Part shown: piece after piece, positions 45,942-52,920 of the stretch
Layout of the letters: each line of letters opens with the position of its first letter
Numbering within the stretch: the stretch's first letter is position 1
NCBI GenBank assembly: GCA_030656615.1
Contig: JAUSOY010000081.1
Location: 33,896 to 97,895, forward strand
DNA: 64,000 nucleotides
Source: Bacteroidales bacterium
Lineage (GTDB): Bacteria > Bacteroidota > Bacteroidia > Bacteroidales > TTA-H9
Direction of reading: 5' to 3'
Translations under genes and position numbers: made by a program
Notes under the pieces: model-generated
The model's database searches: none
The model's input: only the letters and a program-made list of their open reading frames with translations
Told to the model about the DNA's origin: nothing

Positions 45942-46604
45942 ATGAAAATCAGGATCTTCGTAATGACAATGGTTATTTTACTAATCTCAGCCTGTAGTAA
46001 AGACGATCTCTCCTCCACCTCTACTCTTAAAGGAATTATTAAAAATGAAGCCGGTGAGCCCATCAGTGGGGTTACCATAAAATGTAATCTTTTAACAACC
46101 AGCTCATCTACCGATGGTTCATATTCGATAACAGGCATTCCCGAAGGAGATTACACACTAACAATCAACAAATTGGGATATAAGGATTATAGCAGCCAGA
46201 ACTCATTTACTAAACCGGTAATCAGAACTGTTGATTTAACAATGATTGTTCCAGGATGGATAGATACCTACTTTACTGGTGATTATGCAGTGAATTTTAC
46301 TGTAAATGGTGCATCGGTAGGTTTTGCAGATGAGCAATCGGATATGGATTATGATGGCACCAACGTATTCACTCCCAACGTAGCTTTGGGGATTTTAGAT
46401 CTGGGGCCAAACACCCTTAAAAATATCGGGACAGTACCCACATCGGCATACACTTCTTCTACAAAGGCATATGCAGGAAATGTATACGCCGTTAAGACAC
46501 TGGAAGGCAATTACGTCATTTTTAAAATCACACAAATGACCTCACAAAGTCGAATGATTACGTTCGATTGGAAATATCAGGCCAATGGAGGTCCGCAATT
46601 CTGA
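45942..46604 (+). CDS. Carboxypeptidase-regulatory-like lipoprotein
   Basis: A 220-residue lipoprotein: signal with lipobox LISACSK, then an Ig-like carboxypeptidase-regulatory (CarboxypepD_reg) domain of about 70 residues (LKGIIKNEAGEPISGVTIK, GDYTLTINKLGYKDY). A beta-rich C-terminal region has no recognised family. This domain often occurs at the N-terminus of TonB-dependent receptors, but here it is free. It is probably an outer-membrane or surface lipoprotein of unknown ligand. About 115 bp separates it from the PPSR gene. Confidence 0.82.
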   Translation: MKIRIFVMTMVILLISACSKDDLSSTSTLKGIIKNEAGEPISGVTIKCNLLTTSSSTDGSYSITGIPEGDYTLTINKLGYKDYSSQNSFTKPVIRTVDLTMIVPGWIDTYFTGDYAVNFTVNGASVGFADEQSDMDYDGTNVFTPNVALGILDLGPNTLKNIGTVPTSAYTSSTKAYAGNVYAVKTLEGNYVIFKITQMTSQSRMITFDWKYQANGGPQF

Positions 46605-46846
46605 ATCAAAACTATATCAGGCATTTTTATGCACAATGATGAAAAAGTCTGATCTGCAATTACAAATTACCGGTAACTGATAATCAGAATAATCGTTTGC
46701 TGAAGCCATTTCAGGGGTGAAGAAAATCACTCCCCGGATATTATTTTCGTCTTTTAAACGTTTGTATTCGCTGAATCCCTTAAGCAGTGTTAATACTTTC
46801 GTGATAAATGCATGCTTTATAAATACAGAAAAAAAACCTGTTTTTA

Positions 46847-46854
46847 TATGTTTG
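46847..46854 (+). promoter_or_regulatory. Candidate -7 element for the second DUF3078 gene
   Basis: TATGTTTG matches TAnnTTTG, 22 bp before the start codon at 46877. Confidence 0.4.
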
Positions 46855-46876
46855 CATACCAAAACAAGACAAAACA

Positions 46877-47839
46877 ATGAATATCCGTTTTTTACTACCT
46901 GTGATGTTAATTCCTTTTCAAATCTTCGCCGGTGATCCGCCCATTTCTGTCCCTGATAGTTTAAGACCCTGGATTATCAGTTGCAACAACACATTGAATT
47001 TTAATCAGACACACCTTTCAAACTGGGCCGAAGGAGGAGAATCGTCCTATTCGGGAACAGCCTTTATCAGTTTTCAGGCGGGTTTGGACAGAGGGAAATA
47101 TTCCGTCGATCATCAATTGGATCTGGCGTATGGAATGTTGCGTACCGCATCAAAAAAGATAAGGAAAACAGATGACAAAATAGACTACACCTCCACTTTT
47201 AGTTATAAGGCAATACGCTCGTGGAATTATTCCACGCTCATAAATTTCAAATCTCAATTCAGTAATGGATACAAATACCCCAATGATTCTACCGTTGTAT
47301 CCACATTTATGGCTCCTGCCTATCTTACGCTGTCGCTTGGAATGCAGTATAAGCCTACAAAAACTTTTGTTTTTTTTATTTCTCCCGCCTCCGGACGTTT
47401 TACCCTTGTTTTAGATGATGTGCTGGCCAATGCAGGAGCTTTTGGTGTTACAAAGGCCGTTTACGATTCAGATTCAACGCATAGTATAATAAAACCCGGG
47501 CGACATATCAAACCCGAATTCGGTATCAATCTGAACATACAATACAAGAAAAAAATTGTTGAAAATGTGAAAATCGAAAGCCGCCTCGTCCTTTATAACA
47601 ACTATTTTGACGAAGACCCTTCAAACCGCTGGAACATTGATATCAACGCTGAGACAAACTTTGTTTTCACCATCAATAAATACCTCACATCAAACATACG
47701 CATGAATCTGATTTACGATCATGATACTACGATTACTGATTATGTTTGGGAAGAAAATGAAAAGGTAAAAACAGGCGAAGGTCCACGAACGCAATTCAAG
47801 GAAACCTTTGGTATTGGCATCAATTATAAAATTCAATAA
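46877..47839 (+). CDS. DUF3078 outer-membrane protein (second copy)
   Basis: A 320-residue paralogue of the gene at 26412-27326, with the same layout: signal peptide (IRFLLPVMLIPFQIFAG), THLSNWAEGGESS near the N-terminus, LANAGAFGVTKAVYD in the middle, and EGPRTQFKETFGIG at the end. The barrel-like pattern suggests an outer-membrane location. Function is unknown. The two copies differ at many positions and lie 20 kb apart, so this looks like an old duplication. Confidence 0.87.
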   Translation: MNIRFLLPVMLIPFQIFAGDPPISVPDSLRPWIISCNNTLNFNQTHLSNWAEGGESSYSGTAFISFQAGLDRGKYSVDHQLDLAYGMLRTASKKIRKTDDKIDYTSTFSYKAIRSWNYSTLINFKSQFSNGYKYPNDSTVVSTFMAPAYLTLSLGMQYKPTKTFVFFISPASGRFTLVLDDVLANAGAFGVTKAVYDSDSTHSIIKPGRHIKPEFGINLNIQYKKKIVENVKIESRLVLYNNYFDEDPSNRWNIDINAETNFVFTINKYLTSNIRMNLIYDHDTTITDYVWEENEKVKTGEGPRTQFKETFGIGINYKIQ

Positions 47840-47913
47840 TCAGTAAATATTAAGCAGCGGCGCTTTTCTAAACGCCAGGTACTATTGACGTACGATCTTC
47901 TCAAACGAAAAAA

Positions 47914-47937
47914 GGCCTTCAACTGATGTTGAAGACC
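47914..47937 (-). terminator. Hairpin terminator after rpmE2
   Basis: GGCCTTCAAC and GTTGAAGACC pair (one mismatch) around a 4-nt loop. On the minus strand a seven-T run follows immediately. It lies about 25 bp after the rpmE2 stop. Confidence 0.8.
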
Positions 47938-47961
47938 GGAATATTATCGGTTTCAGAAAAA

Positions 47962-48231
47962 CTATTTCTGAGTATTTCTATCCATGTGTTTCTGATACCT
48001 GCTCATGAACTTGTCAACCCTACCAGCAGTATCAATAAGTTTCATCTTACCAGTGAAATAAGGATGTGATGTGTTTGAGATCTCAAGCTTCACCAGTGGA
48101 TATTCAATACCATCTTCCATAACAATGGATTCTTTGGTTTTAGCCGTTGATTTGGTAATAAATGTATAATCATTGGACATGTCTTTGAAGACGATGAACC
48201 TATAATCTGTGGGGTGGATGTCTTTTTTCAT
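47962..48231 (-). CDS. rpmE2: 50S ribosomal protein L31, type B
   Basis: I place the start at 48231 ([11 protein letters not shown]), giving 89 residues, the normal length; the track start adds 19 unlikely residues. Type B is indicated by the N-terminal KKDIHP and the absence of the zinc-binding Cys found in type A. A usable promoter lies just upstream and a clear terminator follows, so it is monocistronic. Zinc-free L31 often replaces the zinc form under metal limitation, but in Bacteroidota it may be the only copy. Confidence 0.95.
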   Translation of the reverse strand: MKKDIHPTDYRFIVFKDMSNDYTFITKSTAKTKESIVMEDGIEYPLVKLEISNTSHPYFTGKMKLIDTAGRVDKFMSRYQKHMDRNTQK

Positions 48232-48259
48232 TGTGTTAGCTTCTCTTTTTTCAGGACTG

Positions 48260-48288
48260 CAAAAGTAATAAATTTTTCGTTTCAGCAA
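48260..48288 (-). promoter_or_regulatory. Candidate promoter for rpmE2
   Basis: On the minus strand a -7 element TACTTTTG (48267-48260) with a TTG (48288-48286) 18 bp upstream; both match the Bacteroidota consensus. The start codon lies 28 bp downstream. Confidence 0.55.
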
Positions 48289-48301
48289 GAACTATGTCCA
48301 T

Positions 48302-49360
48302 TTATTTTTTCATATTTAACAAAAACTCCATTGTATCGATAGCATCTGAATAATCCCATAAACCAGCCTGCTGTGCCTGTCCTGGTTTTACGCTGGCAAC
48401 CTCAACGTCTGCAGATGTTACAACACATTGCAATGCATCGGTATTTTCTTTCACAAAGGCAATGCTTTCGTCCAGCGTAGTGTATTCAGTATAATTAATA
48501 ACCGAAATAGCCGCCATCAATTGTCGTTCGGGTCTGAATATTAAATAGCCCGAATCAAAATGAGCCAGTGAATTAACGAGAACCATGGCCTTTTGATAAT
48601 CATAATTGTTAATATATTTTGAGTGATGCCGAATCCAGTCGAATGTATTCATCGCTTTGAAAAGGTTCATAAAATCATATCCGGCAGGAACCATCAAGTG
48701 GGAGACCGAACGACATCCCCGACCAAAATAAAGCAGAATATCATCGGCTATCCCTTTCAGTTCTTCATCACTTTCGGATCCGGTAAGTATGGCCATACTG
48801 TTTCGATTTCGACGGATGATATGTGGGTAGCGGCCAAAATAATACTCGAAATATCTTGAAGTATTATTCGATCCAGTAGCAATAACGGCATCAAATCCAG
48901 AAACCCGCTCGGATGTAAAACTTATTCTATCATGCAATGTGGGGCAGTTTTCAGAAAGAAAACGTCCCATAGCCGGCAATAACATTCCATCATCGGATGA
49001 TAATTTGGCAAGTAAGCGATTTCCGGATACCAAAACACAAAGCATATCATGGAATCCAACGGCCGGAATATTACCAGCCATCACCACCAAAACTGTCTGA
49101 GGTTTCTTTACAGGTATAGCATAATTATTCATCCAATTACTCAGCTTTTCCGATTCAAGCATATCCGAAATACTTAAAAATCGGGCCTTTACGAAATCGG
49201 GAACAAACCAAGGATTTTGATGTTTAGCCTCTTGTATCAGGTCAGCAAACTCATCCACCCAAATCTGATTATCAATGGATATATCAACTGCTCTCCCGGC
49301 GGCGGCACCCAGTACCTTTCCTAATTTATTAAAAGCGTCAAATAGTTCTGTCTCTGGCAT
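48302..49360 (-). CDS. Acyl-CoA reductase, LuxC family
   Basis: A 352-residue protein from the preferred ATG at 49360 (MPETELFDAF); the track start at 49420 leaves only 4 bp to the divergent gene and adds an atypical N-terminus. Members of this family reduce acyl-CoA or acyl thioesters to aldehydes through an active-site Cys. The candidate Cys lies in GRGCRSVSHL. The N-terminal domain has NIPAVGFHDML and the SSDDGMLLPA stretch. LuxC in bioluminescent bacteria is part of a fatty-acid reductase; this free-standing form is common in Bacteroidota and its substrate is unknown. Confidence 0.88.
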   Translation of the reverse strand: MPETELFDAFNKLGKVLGAAAGRAVDISIDNQIWVDEFADLIQEAKHQNPWFVPDFVKARFLSISDMLESEKLSNWMNNYAIPVKKPQTVLVVMAGNIPAVGFHDMLCVLVSGNRLLAKLSSDDGMLLPAMGRFLSENCPTLHDRISFTSERVSGFDAVIATGSNNTSRYFEYYFGRYPHIIRRNRNSMAILTGSESDEELKGIADDILLYFGRGCRSVSHLMVPAGYDFMNLFKAMNTFDWIRHHSKYINNYDYQKAMVLVNSLAHFDSGYLIFRPERQLMAAISVINYTEYTTLDESIAFVKENTDALQCVVTSADVEVASVKPGQAQQAGLWDYSDAIDTMEFLLNMKK

Positions 49361-49424
49361 TATGGTATTTTTGTGCTGCAAAAATAAAGCTTTCAATCGG
49401 GCGTTAAAACCTAAATCCATAATA

Positions 49425-50333
49425 ATGCGCTACTTCTTACTGTTTATTGTATGGTTTTCATCCATTGCATCGTTTGCCCAATCAGAAGACAAGCTTACTG
49501 ACAGCCTGGCCCGACTATCGGCCAGGATTTATCAACCGGGAAGTGATGAAGCTAAAATGGAAGCCTCCTCGAAATTTCGTGATGCATTACTGGTCTATTG
49601 CCAAAGCAATAAAGCTTTTAAAACCAGCCTTTCAAAAATTAAGTCGCTGGGAATATTACAATCTCCCGCAGCAGAAATTTCAATTCTTAATTGGAATATT
49701 CCGATTGCTGGCGGAAAACATTTTTATCAAGGCATTCTTTTTCAACAAATTAACGACGCACTGAAGCACTGGTATTTAAACGATAGCAGCGAAATCATTG
49801 CTCAGCCATCTACCGTCGCTCTCGGTCCACAAAATTGGTACGGTGCACTTTATTACAGCATTATTCCTTCCTCTGAAAAAAAAATAACGTTCTATACCCT
49901 GTTGGGATGGGATGGGAATAATCTTCAGGTTGCCCGAAAAATTATCGACATCCTTTGGTTTGATGAAAGCGGAAATCCTGTATTTGGTAAACAGGTATTT
50001 GGCGGCAAGCGCGACTATCGGATAATTTACGAATATGCTCAGGGAGCGTCTTTCGCATTACGGTATGATGAGCAGGCGTATTACAGGAAAAGATGGTGGT
50101 CAAGAAAACCAGTACAATACAGTAGGATGATGATTTTACATAACCGTTTGGTATCGTCAACCAACTCAGGAAAAAGCCTTCCTCAATTCGTATTTCCTGC
50201 CGGAAATATTCTCGATGCCTGGATTCAGGAAAATGGAAAATGGAAATTCATACGCGATGTGGATGCACGCAATCCGGAAAGTTTACAAGACAAAAATCCA
50301 GCGAAACCACCACAACAAGGATTAAAACCCTGA
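49425..50333 (+). CDS. Secreted protein of unknown function
   Basis: About 302 residues from the ATG at 49425, which opens a clear signal peptide (MRYFLLFIVWFSSIASFAQ); the track ORF starts 150 bp too early. The mature sequence is mixed alpha/beta, with repeated aromatic residues (FGGKRDYRIIYEYAQG) but no catalytic motif I recognise. It resembles conserved hypothetical proteins of Bacteroidota. It shares a short divergent region with the acyl-CoA reductase and precedes mqnA by about 50 bp. Confidence 0.75.
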   Translation: MRYFLLFIVWFSSIASFAQSEDKLTDSLARLSARIYQPGSDEAKMEASSKFRDALLVYCQSNKAFKTSLSKIKSLGILQSPAAEISILNWNIPIAGGKHFYQGILFQQINDALKHWYLNDSSEIIAQPSTVALGPQNWYGALYYSIIPSSEKKITFYTLLGWDGNNLQVARKIIDILWFDESGNPVFGKQVFGGKRDYRIIYEYAQGASFALRYDEQAYYRKRWWSRKPVQYSRMMILHNRLVSSTNSGKSLPQFVFPAGNILDAWIQENGKWKFIRDVDARNPESLQDKNPAKPPQQGLKP

Positions 50334-50385
50334 AAAAATTCAAAACAATTGTAGTTTCGCATTGTTATTTGAAGAATTTTAAACC

Positions 50386-51123
50386 ATGTCCACCATTCGC
50401 ATCGCTGCCGTATCCTATATTAATACGTATCCTTTTGTAGAAGGATTAACAGCCTCAGGCCTTCTTCCGGATGCCCGGCTTATTCTGGATGTTCCATCAG
50501 CCTGTGCAAGGTCTTTTGCTGAAAAAACCTGTGATATCGCTTTGCTTCCGGTGGGGGCAATGCAAAAAGAAGATCTGAAATCGCTTATCGGAATCCATTG
50601 CCTTGGTACCAATGGAGGCGTAAAAACGGTGGTTTTGCTATCGAATACACCAATACATCGCATTAAGTCAATAAAACTAGATAGCGATTCGAGTACCTCG
50701 GTTCAACTGGTTCGGATACTTGCCGAAAATTACTGGATAATCAATCCGGAATTTATCCCGGCCGATAATTATCATGTAAATGCAGGTGAAGGAATTGTAC
50801 TGATTGGAGATAAGGTTTTTTCGCTCAAAGATCGTTATGAATTTTGTTATGACTTATCCGATGAATGGCTGGCGTATAGTCGTTTACCCTTCGTATTCGC
50901 CGTGTGGGCAAAAACAAAACCAATAGATTCTGATTTTGAAGAACGTTTTAATAATGCTTTATCCTATGGTATTTCACGCATTCCACACCTCCACGAAAAA
51001 TACGACAAGCGTGGATTAAGTAATGCGGAGATGGAAAACTACCTGACTCATGCCATGAATTACACCTTAGACGATAAAAAGATGGAAGCCCTTTCACTTT
51101 TTTTAGATAAAAAAAGGGGGTGA
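50386..51123 (+). CDS. mqnA: Chorismate dehydratase MqnA (futalosine pathway)
   Basis: MqnA dehydrates chorismate to 3-enolpyruvoylbenzoate, the first step of the futalosine route to menaquinone. The 245-residue protein has the family opening IAAVSYINTYPF, the substrate-binding CDIALLPVGA stretch and DLSDEWLAYSRLPFVFAVW. Length is slightly below average for periplasmic-binding-protein-fold MqnA but within range. The stop codon is part of a hairpin that probably terminates the opposing operon. Confidence 0.92.
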   Translation: MSTIRIAAVSYINTYPFVEGLTASGLLPDARLILDVPSACARSFAEKTCDIALLPVGAMQKEDLKSLIGIHCLGTNGGVKTVVLLSNTPIHRIKSIKLDSDSSTSVQLVRILAENYWIINPEFIPADNYHVNAGEGIVLIGDKVFSLKDRYEFCYDLSDEWLAYSRLPFVFAVWAKTKPIDSDFEERFNNALSYGISRIPHLHEKYDKRGLSNAEMENYLTHAMNYTLDDKKMEALSLFLDKKRG

Positions 51124-51137
51124 ATAAATCCACCCCC
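51116..51137 (-). terminator. Terminator of the sigma operon embedded in the mqnA stop
   Basis: Stem GGGGGTG / CACCCCC with an 8-nt loop; on the minus strand it is followed by TTTTTTATC. It lies 28 bp after the last gene of the minus-strand operon and its outer arm overlaps the last codon and stop of mqnA. Confidence 0.75.
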
Positions 51138-51164
51138 GAAACAAACAAAACTATCCACTCAAAA

Positions 51165-51641
51165 CTATTTTTTTTCCTTCGATGCACGACGGTCTGATCG
51201 TAACTGATCGAGCAACTGTCTTTTAAATTCCATTTCAACATATTGAAGTCTAACTACTTTTGCCGATGGAATTACCTTTTTCAGCTTTGTGGTAAAGTCT
51301 TTTTCCAGATCGAGCATTCTTTGCATCACCTGAAAATGTTCTTCAATCATTTTATCGGCATCATCATTGGTAAGCTGTGAAAAATCAGGATGTTTACCAT
51401 GAACAACCTTATTTACACGACCCTTCTGAATTTCTTCCTTCTTGTTTTCAAAATCGTTATATAATGGCCAGAAATTTTGTGATTCTTCCGTCGACAATTC
51501 CAATTTCTGAGTAATGAAGGCCACTTTCTGAGAATAAATTTGTTCTTTTCTTTTTTCCCAGCCTTCTCCTTTTTCTTTCTGTGCTATACCCGACAACGCT
51601 ATACAAACCGCCGTCAGAGTGAAAAAAAGTTTTCTAATCAT
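51165..51641 (-). CDS. Spy/CpxP-like exported protein
   Basis: About 158 residues from the ATG at 51641 (MIRKLFFTLTAV), which gives a signal peptide ending GIAQ; the track start is 27 bp earlier. The mature protein is helical and charged, with a LELSTEESQNFWPLYNDF stretch resembling LTxxQ repeats of Spy-like chaperones and sensors found beside ECF sigma factors in Bacteroidota. No Cys. It is the last gene of the sigma/anti-sigma operon, so an envelope-stress role is inferred. Confidence 0.75.
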   Translation of the reverse strand: MIRKLFFTLTAVCIALSGIAQKEKGEGWEKRKEQIYSQKVAFITQKLELSTEESQNFWPLYNDFENKKEEIQKGRVNKVVHGKHPDFSQLTNDDADKMIEEHFQVMQRMLDLEKDFTTKLKKVIPSAKVVRLQYVEMEFKRQLLDQLRSDRRASKEKK

Positions 51642-51671
51642 TTTATATTGCTCTTTTGATTTACACATTTG

Positions 51672-52148
51672 CTACTCCGAATAAACTAGCTCCATGTTTA
51701 CTTTTTCGAGAATCAGATAATCAATAATATCATCATCCGTAATACTGGTCAGATTAACAAATCCTTCAGCATTTCCAGGCGAATTTACATCATTTAAAAG
51801 GGATTCCACCAACATTTCTTCCGAGTAATCCGATATCAGTGCCTGATTAATAATATCACTATTGGCAATGGGCGAGATAGTATTGGCGGATGGGTTAAGA
51901 TTAAAAAAGTAGGTCATTCCAACAATCAGGAATAATACGGCTGCCGCAGAGAAATATACAACCGGGCGAAAAAACCAATCGAATATTGAGTGTTTTGTAT
52001 GCACCGGAACGCTCTGAATTCTTGTTTGAATTTGAGAAGGCAATGATTCAAAATAATTTTCCGGCGTACGGAATGGATTATGATCGCCCGCCAGGCTTCG
52101 TAACCGCTGATCAATCTTCGAATCTGTATGTGCTTTATCGTCTTTCAT
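51672..52148 (-). CDS. Anti-sigma-factor-like membrane protein
   Basis: A 158-residue protein with a cytoplasmic N-terminal region, one TM helix (VVYFSAAAVLFLIVGMTYFF) near the middle and an acidic C-terminal tail, the usual layout of small Bacteroidota anti-sigma factors. The motif FRTPENYFESLP near the N-terminus recurs in this group. It directly follows the ECF sigma gene and precedes the Spy-like gene, so it probably holds the sigma factor inactive at the membrane. Assignment rests on architecture and context. Confidence 0.75.
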   Translation of the reverse strand: MKDDKAHTDSKIDQRLRSLAGDHNPFRTPENYFESLPSQIQTRIQSVPVHTKHSIFDWFFRPVVYFSAAAVLFLIVGMTYFFNLNPSANTISPIANSDIINQALISDYSEEMLVESLLNDVNSPGNAEGFVNLTSITDDDIIDYLILEKVNMELVYSE

Positions 52149-52180
52149 CTTGTTCTTTGATAACCAAAAACATAATAGGT

Positions 52181-52729
52181 TTAATTTGAATCCAGATAAG
52201 CTTCAATTTTTCTTACCGCATGATGGTATGAGGCCTTTAACGCGCCGACAGAAGTTCCCAAAATTCGGGAAATTTCTTCATACTTCATATGGTCATAATA
52301 TTTCATTTGAAAAACGAGCCTCTGCTTATCGGGTAAACGAAGCATGGCTTTTTGAAGTTTTTTTTCTATTTCATCACCCGAAAAAAAGTTATCATCAGTC
52401 AATTTATTTTCAAGGTTTTTCTGGATATCGATAAGTGGTAAAAACAATACCGTTCGTTTACGGCGAAGAAAACGCAAGGCCTCATTTGTTGCGATTCGAT
52501 ATATCCATGTATAAAGACTCGATTGTTCACGAAAATCTCCAATGTGTTTAAAAACCTTAATAAAAACATCCTGCACCAAATCATTTGCGTCATCATGCGA
52601 AATAACGATTCGCCTTACTAACCAGTAAAGCCTTTCCTGATACTGATGTACAAGCAGTCGGAAAGCATAATTTTTATGCTGTTCAGACCGAAGCATTTCA
52701 ATCAGTTCCTTTTCGTTTATTTCTGACAA
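52181..52729 (-). CDS. ECF RNA polymerase sigma factor
   Basis: A sigma-70-family ECF factor. Region 2 carries DLVQDVFIKVF and region 4 carries EISRILGTSVGALKASYHHAVRKIEAYL. The track ORF begins at 52783 with a TTG-type extension; homologues begin close to the stretch INEKELIEML, so I propose a TTG start at 52729 (52696 is the first ATG). The operon sigma / anti-sigma / Spy-like is compact and ends at the terminator in mqnA. The signal is unknown; envelope stress is the obvious guess. Confidence 0.88.
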   Translation of the reverse strand: MSEINEKELIEMLRSEQHKNYAFRLLVHQYQERLYWLVRRIVISHDDANDLVQDVFIKVFKHIGDFREQSSLYTWIYRIATNEALRFLRRKRTVLFLPLIDIQKNLENKLTDDNFFSGDEIEKKLQKAMLRLPDKQRLVFQMKYYDHMKYEEISRILGTSVGALKASYHHAVRKIEAYLDSN

Positions 52730-52920
52730 ATCTTTCGCGTTTATTGCTTCTAAGATACAACAACAAGGCGTAGGTTTAATCAACCGCCATTAATCCGCTT
52801 TATATCGCGAAAAAAAGAAAGCAATTCTAAGCCGTCAAAACAAAAAAAACCTGTAGGTTTGATTTCGATTTACGGAAATAGATTACACGCCGGGGATGAT
52901 TCCGGACAATAAAACAATAC

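Noticed and set aside
52757-52783. N-terminal extension of the ECF sigma factor
   Set aside because: Begins with a non-ATG codon, contains CCC and lies over a TATCTTAG stretch resembling a promoter; homologues of this sigma type start further downstream.
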